A DNA stretch of 64,000 bases from positions 372,001 to 436,000 of the forward strand of contig NZ_RKRF01000008.1 of assembly GCF_003843875.1 (NCBI RefSeq). Direction: 5' to 3'. The notes under the pieces are model-generated. The model saw nothing but the letters and a program-made list of their open reading frames with translations, had not been told where the DNA came from and did not search any database. Both the position numbers and the translations under genes were made by a program. Within the stretch, counting starts at the first letter, position 1, and every line of letters starts with the position of its first letter. Below are positions 50,980 to 60,130 of this stretch, one piece after another. This DNA is from Aquisalibacillus elongatus (lineage in GTDB: Bacteria > Bacillota > Bacilli > Bacillales > Alkalibacillaceae).

Positions 50980-52032
50980 ATGATTAAGGAACCAATCAAA
51001 CAATTATTAGAAGAAGGCACCGTTATACCAGCACATCCACTAGCTTTAAATGAAGATAAAATGTTAGACGAAGCAGGGCAGCGAGCGTTAACGAGGTATT
51101 ATATTGACGCTGGTACTGGTGGGGTTGCAGTTGGGGTTCATACGACACAATTTGAGATTCGCGATCCGAAATTTAATTTATACGAAAAAGTGTTAAAGCT
51201 TGCTATGGAAGAAATAGAAGCTGCTGGCATTACTGATTCTTTTATAAAAGTCGCTGGCATTGCTGGTCCCACAGAGCAAGCTGTTCAAGAAGCACGTTAT
51301 GCTAAATCTTTAGGTTATGACTTAGGGTTGCTTAGTATGGGTGGCTTAGATCATTTATCTGAAGATGAGATTTTAGAACGGGCTAGGAAAGTGGCAGCTG
51401 AAATTCCGTTATTTGGATTTTACTTACAGCCTGCTGTTGGTGGTCGTGTATTTTCATATGACTTCTGGCGACAATTCGCTGATATTGAACATATGTATGC
51501 AATTAAAATGGCACCGTTTAATCGCTACTACACATTGGATGTCGTTCGTGCTGTTAGTCATTCAAAACGTCGCGAGGATATTTCGCTTTACACGGGTAAC
51601 GATGACAATATAATTAATGATTTACTTACGACCTATCGAGTGTCAGTAGATGGTCAGCCATATTACAAACCAATTGTCGGAGGCTTACTTGGTCACTGGT
51701 CGGTTTGGACAAAAGAAGTTGTTAAGTTGTTTGACGAAATTAAGCGGGCTAGAGAGGAAGGCGTCTTTTCTCAAGAATTATTAACGAAGGCTCAAGAAGT
51801 TACTGACTGCAATGCTGCATTTTTTGATGCTGCTAATCAATTTAAAGGCAGTATTGCTGGAATTAATGAAGTACTCGCTAGACAAGGGTTGCTTAAGGGA
51901 AATTGGTGCCTGATGGATCATGAACAATTAAGTGCTGGTCAAAAGGCTGAAATTGATCGCGTTTATCAGGAATACCCTCATTTAAATGATGATGAATTTG
52001 TTAAACAACGACTAGATCAGTGGTTTAGTTGA
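50980..52032 (+). CDS. Dihydrodipicolinate synthase/N-acetylneuraminate lyase family protein
   Basis: 350 residues, longer than DapA/NanA (~300). Schiff-base Lys in YAIKMAPFNRY (~171-181) and catalytic Tyr in LFGFYLQPAVGG (~142-153) are present; the 2-keto acid loop reads GGVAVGVHTTQFE in place of GTTGE. It may cleave or dehydrate a keto-acid-containing sugar. Immediately follows the epimerase-like gene and is probably cotranscribed with the downstream dehydrogenases. Confidence 0.82.
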   Translation: MIKEPIKQLLEEGTVIPAHPLALNEDKMLDEAGQRALTRYYIDAGTGGVAVGVHTTQFEIRDPKFNLYEKVLKLAMEEIEAAGITDSFIKVAGIAGPTEQAVQEARYAKSLGYDLGLLSMGGLDHLSEDEILERARKVAAEIPLFGFYLQPAVGGRVFSYDFWRQFADIEHMYAIKMAPFNRYYTLDVVRAVSHSKRREDISLYTGNDDNIINDLLTTYRVSVDGQPYYKPIVGGLLGHWSVWTKEVVKLFDEIKRAREEGVFSQELLTKAQEVTDCNAAFFDAANQFKGSIAGINEVLARQGLLKGNWCLMDHEQLSAGQKAEIDRVYQEYPHLNDDEFVKQRLDQWFS

Positions 52033-52054
52033 GGATAGAAAAGGAGCGTTATTC

Positions 52055-53047
52055 ATGAAAAAAGTTGTGGCAGAAAATCATGAAATTAAAATCGTGGAAG
52101 ATGATAAGCCAGAGGTTCAACCGAATTATCTTTTGATTAAAACGGAAGTATCTGCTATATCACCAGGGACTGAGATGACAGCTTTAAATACTAGCGAAAG
52201 TCGGTCCTTAACACTTGGTTATAGTGCGATGGGGACTGTTGAAGCTTGTGGTGAAGATATCGAAGGATTTAAAGAAGGTGACCAAGTAAGTTGTTATGGA
52301 GCGCCATATGTAAAACACGCTCAATACTTATTAGTTCCAAAAACGTTATGTTCAAAAGTTCCGAGCTCTGTCACCTCAGAAGAAGCTGCCTTAGGTGGTA
52401 TTGGTGCTATTGCGATTCACGCACTGCGGACAGCCAAACTGCAGTTTGGTGAGACGGTTGCGATTGTTGGGTTAGGTTTATTAGGCCAGATGATTGCTAG
52501 AATCGCTCATGCTGCATCATATCAAGTTGTTGCTTGTGATCTGGATGAAAAACGTGTGAACATGGTTCGGAAAGAAGGGATTCAGGCCCATTTGTCTACC
52601 GATGATTTATATAAAGACGTATTAAGTATGACTGAGGATCATGGTGCGGATGCTGTGTTGCTCTGCACTGGCGGAAAGAAATCGCCGTTAACACACGAGA
52701 GCTTAAATTGGATTCGTGACCGAGGCAAAGTGGTCATCGTAGGAGATGTTGAACCAGATTTTCCTCGAAATCTCATGTTTGTCAAAGAAGCGGAACTATT
52801 AATCTCAAGAGCTGGAGGCCCTGGGCGGTATGATGCGAGTTTCGAAAAGGACGCTGTGGACTATCCGTACGGTTTTGTGAGGTGGACAGAAGGACGAAAT
52901 GTGAGTGAATATTTAAGGTTAGTTGCAGAAAAACGTATTAATGTTCAGCCATTTTTAGAAGGTCAAGTGACGGTTGATAATGCAGCGGATGCGTATCAGC
53001 GCCTTAACGACCACTCAGATGTCTTAACGTATTTAATTAAACATTGA
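52055..53047 (+). CDS. MDR-family dehydrogenase without structural zinc
   Basis: 330 residues of medium-chain dehydrogenase fold: EVSAISPGTEMTAL (~31-44), SLTLGYSAMGTVEACGEDIE (~50-69) and Rossmann motif VAIVGLGLLGQMIARIA (~138-154). It lacks the four-cysteine structural zinc lobe and the GHE catalytic motif, so it is a non-zinc or divergent dehydrogenase like those in sugar-acid loci. It probably interconverts a sugar hydroxyl and ketone. ATG after AAAAGGAGCGTTATTC. Confidence 0.85.
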   Translation: MKKVVAENHEIKIVEDDKPEVQPNYLLIKTEVSAISPGTEMTALNTSESRSLTLGYSAMGTVEACGEDIEGFKEGDQVSCYGAPYVKHAQYLLVPKTLCSKVPSSVTSEEAALGGIGAIAIHALRTAKLQFGETVAIVGLGLLGQMIARIAHAASYQVVACDLDEKRVNMVRKEGIQAHLSTDDLYKDVLSMTEDHGADAVLLCTGGKKSPLTHESLNWIRDRGKVVIVGDVEPDFPRNLMFVKEAELLISRAGGPGRYDASFEKDAVDYPYGFVRWTEGRNVSEYLRLVAEKRINVQPFLEGQVTVDNAADAYQRLNDHSDVLTYLIKH

Positions 53048-53066
53048 TATTAAAGGAGTCGAGTAT

Positions 53067-54122
53067 ATGACCAGTCAAATTAAGCTAGCCATAATTGGAG
53101 CCGGAGCTATAGTCGAAGAGGCACATTTAAGTCATTTGCTTAATCGCGATGACGTTATAGTCAAAGCCATTGTAGATATTAATTTGGAAAGGTGTCAGTA
53201 TCTATCTGATACTTATCAAATACCACATTACTTTGAGACAGTTGATGAGCTTATTGATCAGGTAGACGTAGATGGTGTCATGATTTGCACCCCTAATTCC
53301 ACTCATATTCCAATTGCAATACAATGTGCCAAACATGGCATACATATCTTTTTAGAGAAACCGATAGGGGTTAACTTAGAAGAAGTTGAAGAGTACATAG
53401 AGGTTGCCAAAGCGCACCATGTCCATACGATGATTGGAATGACACATCGTTTTAGAGATGATGTTGCTACTCTAAAATCATATATTGATCATGGTGAATT
53501 AGGTGACATTCATTATGTGAAAGCGAAAATGTTTAGACGTCGCGGTACTCCGTTAGGTTGGTTTACGAATTATTCGTTAGCAGGTGGTGGGGCCTTGTTA
53601 GATATCGGTGTTCATACACTGGATTTAGCGTGGACCTTAATAGGTGAACCGAACGTTCAATCTATTACCGGTAAAGCGCTCAATACGATGGGCAAATATG
53701 GTGTGAATCAAACACCGGGTTGGAAATCTACAAATCAAACGTTAAATGGAACTGAAGTCTTTGATGTCGATGATTTTGTGACGTCATGGATCAGGTTCGA
53801 CAATGGTACGGTGCTTTCATTAGAGGTAGCATGGGCGTCGAATGGTGATGAGGGTTCAGGGATGAAAATAGATCTCTTCGGTGATCGTGGTGGTGCAACA
53901 CTAAGCCCACTCACCGTTTATAAAGAAGAATTTGGAACTTTAGTTGAAACAAAGCCTGTTGTTCAAGCGAAGGATCCCTTTAAATATGAGTTAAATCATT
54001 TTATTGAATGTTTAAAGAATGGGGAACAACCGCTAGTTAACGAGCAACATGGCTATGACATTTTAAGAATGTTAGTTGGGATTTACGAATCTTCAAAACA
54101 AAATCGTGAAATCGTTTTTTAG
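53067..54122 (+). CDS. Gfo/Idh/MocA oxidoreductase 2 of the sugar locus
   Basis: 351 residues. Canonical Rossmann motif IGAGAIVEEAHLSHLL, EKP lysine in IFLEKPIGVN (~93-102) and catalytic GGGALLDIGVHTLDLAW (~171-187) with the GxHxxD pair. Typical NAD(P)-dependent sugar dehydrogenase acting on a pyranose hydroxyl. ATG after AAAGGAGTCGAGTAT. It is closely related in layout to the next gene, suggesting an ancient duplication. Confidence 0.93.
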   Translation: MTSQIKLAIIGAGAIVEEAHLSHLLNRDDVIVKAIVDINLERCQYLSDTYQIPHYFETVDELIDQVDVDGVMICTPNSTHIPIAIQCAKHGIHIFLEKPIGVNLEEVEEYIEVAKAHHVHTMIGMTHRFRDDVATLKSYIDHGELGDIHYVKAKMFRRRGTPLGWFTNYSLAGGGALLDIGVHTLDLAWTLIGEPNVQSITGKALNTMGKYGVNQTPGWKSTNQTLNGTEVFDVDDFVTSWIRFDNGTVLSLEVAWASNGDEGSGMKIDLFGDRGGATLSPLTVYKEEFGTLVETKPVVQAKDPFKYELNHFIECLKNGEQPLVNEQHGYDILRMLVGIYESSKQNREIVF

Positions 54123-54166
54123 AGTCATCTTTGATAAAATTTGGTGTAATAAAAGGAGCGATGAAA

Positions 54167-55219
54167 ATGTTGAAGGTCGGAGTTATTGGTGTTGGTTCGA
54201 TTTCAGAGCTTCATTTAGATTCCTATAAGGAGCATGAAGAGGTAACAATCACTGCATTATGTGATTTGAATGAAACACGTTTGCAGGAGAAGGGATCTAA
54301 ATATGGTGTTAGTCAGCTTTACACGTCTTATCAAGAACTACTTGATCAAAGCGATGTTGATGCTGTTAGCATTTGTACGTGGAATAATTCGCATGCAGAA
54401 ATAGCAATTGCTGCATTATTAGCAGGTAAACACGTTTTAGTCGAAAAACCGTTAAGTATGACAGTGGATGAGGCAGAAGCTATTCAGGCAACTGCGAATC
54501 AATCAAATAAAGTGATACAGGTTGGATTTGTTAGACGACACGGCGATAATGTGAAGCTATTGAAAGAGTTCATAGATCAAAATGAGTTAGGCTATCTTTA
54601 TTATGCCAAAGCGAGCATTTTAAGACGGTTAGGTAATCCTGGCGGCTGGTTTAGTGATTCAAAGCGCTCAGGTGGTGGTCCGTTAATAGATATAGGTGTT
54701 CATATGATTGATCTATGCTGGTATTTGATGGGTAAGCCAAAACCTGTTTCAGTTTCAGGGAACACCTATCATGTTTTAGGTAATCGCAGTCACATTAATA
54801 ATCTATCATTCTATAAAGCTGCTGATTATGATCCGTCCTTGAATGATGTTGAAGATTTAACGAATGCCTTAATTCGTTTTGATAATGGTGCTTCATTATT
54901 TGTCGACGTGAGTTTCACATTAAATGCTAAACAAGATGAGGTCAGATGCCAGCTATTTGGCGATCAAGGAGGAGCTGAGATAGAACCTGAGTTATCTCTA
55001 GTTAGTGAAAAACACAATACTATTTTAAATCTAGAGCCTCAAATCGATCAGTTAAGCTTTGATTTTAACAGTGCTTTTCAAAACGAAATCAACCATTTTA
55101 TTCAACAAATAAAAGGTGAAGAATCCAATATGGCACCAGTAGAAGACGGGGTAGAAGTGATGCGCATGCTTCGTGCCGTCTATGAATCTGCTGAATCTGG
55201 TAAGGAGGTAACTTTATAA
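54167..55219 (+). CDS. Gfo/Idh/MocA oxidoreductase 3 of the sugar locus
   Basis: 350 residues. Rossmann motif VGVIGVGSISELHLDSY, EKP in VLVEKPLSMT (~93-102) and GGGPLIDIGVHMIDLCW (~171-187). ATG 54167 lies 8 nt after AAAAGGAG; upstream in-frame TTG 54131 and ATG 54161 are less well placed. Its stop overlaps the first base of the next gene's ATG, so the two are tightly coupled. Confidence 0.93.
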   Translation: MLKVGVIGVGSISELHLDSYKEHEEVTITALCDLNETRLQEKGSKYGVSQLYTSYQELLDQSDVDAVSICTWNNSHAEIAIAALLAGKHVLVEKPLSMTVDEAEAIQATANQSNKVIQVGFVRRHGDNVKLLKEFIDQNELGYLYYAKASILRRLGNPGGWFSDSKRSGGGPLIDIGVHMIDLCWYLMGKPKPVSVSGNTYHVLGNRSHINNLSFYKAADYDPSLNDVEDLTNALIRFDNGASLFVDVSFTLNAKQDEVRCQLFGDQGGAEIEPELSLVSEKHNTILNLEPQIDQLSFDFNSAFQNEINHFIQQIKGEESNMAPVEDGVEVMRMLRAVYESAESGKEVTL

Positions 55220-56808
55220 TGCATCACGAACAAGTCGATCTAGTTATCATTGGAGGAGGACTAGGTGGAGTAGCCGCAGCATTAGCCGCTTGTGAACAAG
55301 GATTAAACGTCTTCATGTCCGAAGAAACGGATTGGATAGGTGGTCAGGTGACGTCACAAGGGGTTCCGCCAGATGAACACAAATGGATCGAATCTTTTGG
55401 TCGAACGAAACGTTATCAAAACTATCGGGAATCTGTTAGAGAAACGTACTTACAAATGCTAAATGTTAAAGCCGGAGACACTCCATTTAACCCTGGGAAT
55501 GGATTAGTCAGCCAAATTTGTCATGATCCAAGAGTGACGCTGAAAGTATTAAATGACCAGCTACTACCTTATTCAATTACGGGCCAGCTAAACATTCATT
55601 ATCATACAAAAGTTGAAGAGGTTAAAAGCGGTCCTTCCACAATAGAAGAAACAGTATTCAAACATACGCAGTCAGGTGATTTAACTTCGGTTTCAGCTCC
55701 TTTCGTGATTGATGCTAGTGAAGAAGGCAGTTTATTACCTATTGCAAATATGGACTACGTCGTTGGGGCGGAGTCAAAAGCGGATACGTGTGAACCACAT
55801 GCTCGGGCTGAAGCTGACCGTAATGATATTCAAGCCATTACAAATGTACTGGGAATGGAGTATCGAAGTGGTGAGGACCATACAATCGAAAAACCTTATA
55901 TGTACGATTTCTGGAAACAATTCAAACCTGATTTTTGGCCGGATCAATACTTGAGTCTTTACGCACCACACCCTGTAACGAAAGAAAAACGTCAATACAC
56001 TCTATTTAAAGAAGAGACAGGTTTTCCGCTTTGGGAATACAGACGTATTTATGATGCATCTAAGTATGAATCAAATTACACAGCTGGTGACGTCACACTG
56101 ATGAATTGGCCAATGAATGATTACTTTTTAGGTAATGTCTATGAAGTATCGGAGGGTGAAAAACAGAAGCATATTGAGCAATCTAAGCAGTTAAGTTTAT
56201 CTCTACTATATTGGCTGCAAACTGAAGCGCCACGGCCGGATGGCGGCCAAGGTTATCCTGGCTTAATGCTTAGACGGGATTTATTCGGGACAAGTGACGG
56301 GTTAGCGAAGTATCCATATATTCGTGAGTCACGCCGCATCAAAGCGGAATATACGATAGTAGAACAAGATGTGTCACCAGAGTATCAGCCACTAAAAGTA
56401 GGAAAAAGCTACGAAGATTCGGTTGGAATAGGTTCATATAGTATAGATTTACATCCGAGTATGGGAGGACACAACTATTTAGATATCCCAGCTTTACCGT
56501 TTCATATTCCATTAGGTGCTTTGTTGCCACAAGATATGGAAAATGTTGTAGCAGGTTCTAAGAACATTGGGACAACGCATATTACCAATGGCTGTTATCG
56601 ACTTCACCCTGTTGAATGGAATATAGGAGAAGCAAGCGGAGAGTTGATTGCATTTTGCCTAAAACATCAAGTTCAACCGAAGGAAGTGAGAAGGGAGCCG
56701 CAATTATTGAAGTCATTTCAAAATCAACTTCGATCAAATGGATTCGAATTAGAATGGCCAGCGGAATTTTACGAAAAACAGGAGGTAGAATATGAAAGTA
56801 AGCATTAG
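55219..56808 (+). CDS. FAD-dependent oxidoreductase (PF12831-like)
   Basis: 529 residues. FAD-binding VDLVIIGGGLGGVAAALAAC (~6-25) and the adjacent ETDWIGGQVTSQGVPPDEH (~37-55) are family hallmarks; PLGALLPQDMENVVAGSKNI (~429-448) and the C-terminal HPVEWNIGEASGELIAF close the FAD site. The family includes enzymes linked to carbohydrate or xanthan-type degradation loci, and its substrate is unknown. Coupled with the flanking genes: 1-bp overlap upstream and 17 bp downstream. Confidence 0.88.
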   Translation: MHHEQVDLVIIGGGLGGVAAALAACEQGLNVFMSEETDWIGGQVTSQGVPPDEHKWIESFGRTKRYQNYRESVRETYLQMLNVKAGDTPFNPGNGLVSQICHDPRVTLKVLNDQLLPYSITGQLNIHYHTKVEEVKSGPSTIEETVFKHTQSGDLTSVSAPFVIDASEEGSLLPIANMDYVVGAESKADTCEPHARAEADRNDIQAITNVLGMEYRSGEDHTIEKPYMYDFWKQFKPDFWPDQYLSLYAPHPVTKEKRQYTLFKEETGFPLWEYRRIYDASKYESNYTAGDVTLMNWPMNDYFLGNVYEVSEGEKQKHIEQSKQLSLSLLYWLQTEAPRPDGGQGYPGLMLRRDLFGTSDGLAKYPYIRESRRIKAEYTIVEQDVSPEYQPLKVGKSYEDSVGIGSYSIDLHPSMGGHNYLDIPALPFHIPLGALLPQDMENVVAGSKNIGTTHITNGCYRLHPVEWNIGEASGELIAFCLKHQVQPKEVRREPQLLKSFQNQLRSNGFELEWPAEFYEKQEVEYESKH

Positions 56809-57625
56809 TATGTACAGTTTGAATAGCACGATTCAGAAAGAAGGATGGGGCATTAAGGAGTTTTTGGATTTTGCTAAAGAATCCAATGTAGATGGCGTCG
56901 AATTATTAGATATATATTGGGACAATGAAGATGAAGAGATCGATTGGGCTTACGACTATGTAAAAAAACAAAATTTAGTCGTATCAGCCTATGATATTAC
57001 GAATGACTTTGTAAAAGATTCAGAGAGAGAGCGTCAGCAAGAAGTTCAAAAGGTAATTGATAGTGTGTTCACGGCTAAAAAATTAGGCACTAACGTCGTT
57101 AGGGTGTTTTGCGGTGATTTAAAAGAAGGTTACACGTATGAAGACGGAAAAGATTGGATTATAGATGGCTTAAAAGAGGCAGCAAAAGTCGCTGAGAAAG
57201 AACAAGTATATCTCGCCATTGAAAATCACGGATTACTAGCAGGGAGAAGTGAACAAGTTCAAGAAATTATAAAATCAGTCGATAGTCATTATGTTAGGTC
57301 TACTTTTGATACCGGAAATTTTCTATTAGTGCATGAATCACCAACAGAAGCTTTCAAACGACTTAAACAAGATATTGTACACGTTCATTTCAAAGATTTT
57401 AGAACGAAGGCCGAGGGCGAAGATATTAAAGGTTTTAAATCCTTAGAAGGTGTTGAGTTAATTGGTGTCGTCCCTGGCGATGGGCAAGTTGATTTAGATG
57501 AAATTGTAAGTGGATTAAAAGAAAATCAATATGATGGTTGGTTGTCCATTGAGTATGAAGGAAAAGACGACGCTAAAGAATCCAACTTGGAAGCTGTTCG
57601 TCGTTTAAGACAATTATTACAATAG
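56792..57625 (+). CDS. Sugar phosphate isomerase/epimerase-type TIM barrel (AP endonuclease 2 fold)
   Basis: 277 residues. The barrel shows FAKESNVDGVELLD (~26-39), LAIENHGLL (~141-149) with a metal-ligand Glu, STFDTGNFLL (~170-179) with Asp and VHVHFKDFR (~195-203) with two His, the usual Mn2+/Mg2+ site of the XylA-like family. Such enzymes epimerise keto sugars or perform beta-elimination on 3-keto-glycosides when paired with Gfo/Idh dehydrogenases, which fits this operon. The start lies inside the end of the FAD gene after CAGGAGGTAGAAT. Confidence 0.9.
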   Translation: MKVSISMYSLNSTIQKEGWGIKEFLDFAKESNVDGVELLDIYWDNEDEEIDWAYDYVKKQNLVVSAYDITNDFVKDSERERQQEVQKVIDSVFTAKKLGTNVVRVFCGDLKEGYTYEDGKDWIIDGLKEAAKVAEKEQVYLAIENHGLLAGRSEQVQEIIKSVDSHYVRSTFDTGNFLLVHESPTEAFKRLKQDIVHVHFKDFRTKAEGEDIKGFKSLEGVELIGVVPGDGQVDLDEIVSGLKENQYDGWLSIEYEGKDDAKESNLEAVRRLRQLLQ

Positions 57626-57637
57626 GGGGTTATATGT

Positions 57638-58261
57638 GTGAGTCCTATTATTGTTGGTGATAGAAGAAAAATCACATCGAATAATGAAATGATCGTCGAT
57701 GATAGTGATTTCAAAGACCAAAATGAAGTTTATTATTTACCGACAGAAAGAGTTGTTGAAAATTTGGCGAATCACAATGTCTATGTATATCACGACTTAT
57801 CTTTATATGCCCCATTTCAGAAAATGAAGCATTATATAAAGGAAGAAACTTCTTTAAAAGGCGTCTTTCGAATGAGGCGTTTGTTGAATCACGTCGACGA
57901 TCCTCAGTTTGTGATCGGAGCTGATTTATTTGAGTTAGAAAGCCTGTTTGGAAAACCTGAGAAAATCTATTTAAAATCAACGCAAAATCATTCGATCGTG
58001 TCAGTGAGATACGTAGATGGAACAATGGCTCATGTGGATTATACGTTTCAAACGAAAGACTATTTGTCGATCGAGTGGAGTGGACTTAAGTATATTTTGG
58101 AGTTTGACCAACATGATATGTCCCCATTTGATGAACATAATTACTTTGAGAGTTTTCAGATTGATGTTGATCATTTGTTGAATGAAGCTTATCCACTTGA
58201 ACGCTTAACTAACTATATTAGTAGATTAGACTTGGCTGAGTTAGGGGTGAATGGATCATGA
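57638..58261 (+). CDS. Gfo/Idh-associated protein of unknown function
   Basis: 207 residues with no Rossmann N-domain. The mid/late part (SIVSVRYVDGTMAHVDYTFQ, ~125-144; DYLSIEWSGLKYILEFDQHD, ~150-169) has the beta-strand pattern of the C-terminal substrate domain of Gfo/Idh enzymes, and the gene overlaps the next Gfo/Idh gene by ATGA. It could be a stand-alone substrate-domain partner or a degraded paralogue. No catalytic motif recognised. GTG start after AATAGGGGGTTATAT. Confidence 0.6.
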   Translation: MSPIIVGDRRKITSNNEMIVDDSDFKDQNEVYYLPTERVVENLANHNVYVYHDLSLYAPFQKMKHYIKEETSLKGVFRMRRLLNHVDDPQFVIGADLFELESLFGKPEKIYLKSTQNHSIVSVRYVDGTMAHVDYTFQTKDYLSIEWSGLKYILEFDQHDMSPFDEHNYFESFQIDVDHLLNEAYPLERLTNYISRLDLAELGVNGS

Positions 58262-59244
58262 AAATCGGCATGATGAGTTTTGCACATATGCATGCACATA
58301 GTTATGCTGACTGTTTGAATGAAATTGAACACGTCGAGTTGGCAGCGATTTTTGATGATGATCGTGAACGTGCTGATCAAATTGCTAAACAATATGATGT
58401 TGAGGCTTACACAACCTACGAAGAATTTTTTGAACAAGATCTCGATGCTGTTATTATTTGTTCTGAGAATAATCGCCATAAGGAAATGGTGCTGGAAGCT
58501 GCTAAACATCAAAAGCATATTCTATGCGAAAAGCCGATTGCAACTAACATTGAAGATGCTCAAGTGATGATTAACTATTGTGAGGAACAAAATGTTATTT
58601 TACAAATCGCATTCCCTGTTCGTTTTAGTTCACCTATTATGGAATTGAAAGTACGAATCGACCAAGGTGAGTTAGGTGACATTGTGGCGTTTCGATCAAC
58701 AAATCGAGGGCAGAATCCGGGTGGCTGGTTCGTTGATGAACACTACTCAGGAGGCGGTGCTGTACTAGATCATACGGTGCATATGGTAGATATTATGAGA
58801 TGGTTTTTAAGTGATGAGGTAAAAGACGTTCACGCTTATGTTGATTCATTTTTTCATGACGTCGAGATTGATGATGCCGGCATTTTAACAATGGAGTTTA
58901 ATAACGGTGTCATTGCCTCACATGATGCGAGTTGGTCGCGTTACGTTGACTACCCAACGTGGGGTGATGTCACGTTAGAAGTTATTGGTACTAAGAAAAA
59001 TGTTGTGGTGGACGCTTTTAAAGAACACATAAACGTCTATCCAAAACAAGGTCCTAATCATTTAACTTTTGATTTTGTAGGTCATAATATGGACTTAGCG
59101 CTGATTAAAGACTTTATTCAATGTGTTGAAGAGAAACGCCAGCCATTTATTTCTGGACATGATGGGTTAAAAGCTTTGCAAGTGGCGTTATGTGCTTATC
59201 AATCTAATGACATCGGTCAATCTGTTCGATGTCATGAAGGGTGA
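58258..59244 (+). CDS. Gfo/Idh/MocA oxidoreductase 4 of the sugar locus
   Basis: 328 residues. The N-terminal loop is IGMMSFAHMHAHSYADCL, a His-rich replacement of GxGxxG; EKP is in ILCEKPIATN (~89-98), and GGGAVLDHTVHMVDIMRW (~167-184) carries the catalytic His-Asp. Overlaps the preceding unknown gene by 4 bp. The N-terminal variant marks a subfamily distinct from the two canonical dehydrogenases at 53-55 kb. Confidence 0.9.
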   Translation: MKIGMMSFAHMHAHSYADCLNEIEHVELAAIFDDDRERADQIAKQYDVEAYTTYEEFFEQDLDAVIICSENNRHKEMVLEAAKHQKHILCEKPIATNIEDAQVMINYCEEQNVILQIAFPVRFSSPIMELKVRIDQGELGDIVAFRSTNRGQNPGGWFVDEHYSGGGAVLDHTVHMVDIMRWFLSDEVKDVHAYVDSFFHDVEIDDAGILTMEFNNGVIASHDASWSRYVDYPTWGDVTLEVIGTKKNVVVDAFKEHINVYPKQGPNHLTFDFVGHNMDLALIKDFIQCVEEKRQPFISGHDGLKALQVALCAYQSNDIGQSVRCHEG

Positions 59245-59252
59245 AATCACTC

Positions 59253-60119
59253 ATGACAACTTTAGGAGTAGATATTGGAGGCACCACCATCAAAATGGCG
59301 ATGTTTGATGGTCAAATGAACATCATAACTGAAAAAGTCATACCGACACCGAAAGCTGAATTCTTGGACCATCTCATAGAAGCGGTTGAACATCACTTTG
59401 ACCTTAATAACCTTGCGGGGATTGGAATTGCGACTGCTGGTTTAGTCAATGTCGAAAAACGATTAGTTATAAGTGCGGCAAATTTAAGCGTACTAGAAGG
59501 CGTTCCAATTTGTGATGAACTTGAACAGCATTTTAACATACCAGTTGCTATTAATAATGATGCGAATTGTGCCGCACTTTCTGAAGCAATCGAAGGAGCT
59601 GCGAGTGATGTTCCCACATCACTTTGTGTCACGATTGGAACGGGTATTGGCGGTGGTTTTGTAAAAAACGGTCGACCACTAAGTGGTGCTAATGGCTATG
59701 CAGTGGAAGTTGGTCATATGGTGGTACAAGCTGGTGGCAGAAGTTGTGGTTGTGGACGAAACGGTTGCTGGGAAGCCTATGCTTCAGGTACAGCTATACA
59801 GATGTATATTAACGAAGACGATCAATTGTCTAATCGTCGCTTGTCGCCAGAGGATGTATTCAATCAATATGATGAAGATGCTAATTGTCATCATATTGTG
59901 AAACGTTTTATTCAGTTTCTTGCTTCAGGTATCGTGAATCTACAGTATTTGTATGACCCTCATAAAATAGTCATTGGTGGTGGTGTCATTGATTCAGCCC
60001 ATGTGTGGTGGACGTTATTAGAAACAGAGCTGGAAAAGTCCAACTTACCTATTTCTATTGTTCAGGCAAAGTATCGCAATCGCGCAGGTGTGATCGGTGC
60101 TGCATTATTAGTGAAGTGA
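59253..60119 (+). CDS. ROK-family sugar kinase (ManNAc/glucokinase type)
   Basis: 288 residues. ATP motif GVDIGGTTIKMAMFDG (~5-20), catalytic Asp in NNDANCAAL (~98-106), and the ROK zinc motif GRSCGCGRNGCWEAYASG with upstream HMVVQAG. It phosphorylates a hexose or N-acetylhexosamine; with nanE in the locus ManNAc is the natural guess. ATG 59253 preferred over GTG 59241, which overlaps the stop of the previous gene. Followed 11 bp later by nagA1. Confidence 0.9.
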   Translation: MTTLGVDIGGTTIKMAMFDGQMNIITEKVIPTPKAEFLDHLIEAVEHHFDLNNLAGIGIATAGLVNVEKRLVISAANLSVLEGVPICDELEQHFNIPVAINNDANCAALSEAIEGAASDVPTSLCVTIGTGIGGGFVKNGRPLSGANGYAVEVGHMVVQAGGRSCGCGRNGCWEAYASGTAIQMYINEDDQLSNRRLSPEDVFNQYDEDANCHHIVKRFIQFLASGIVNLQYLYDPHKIVIGGGVIDSAHVWWTLLETELEKSNLPISIVQAKYRNRAGVIGAALLVK

Positions 60120-60130
60120 GGAATTAGCAT

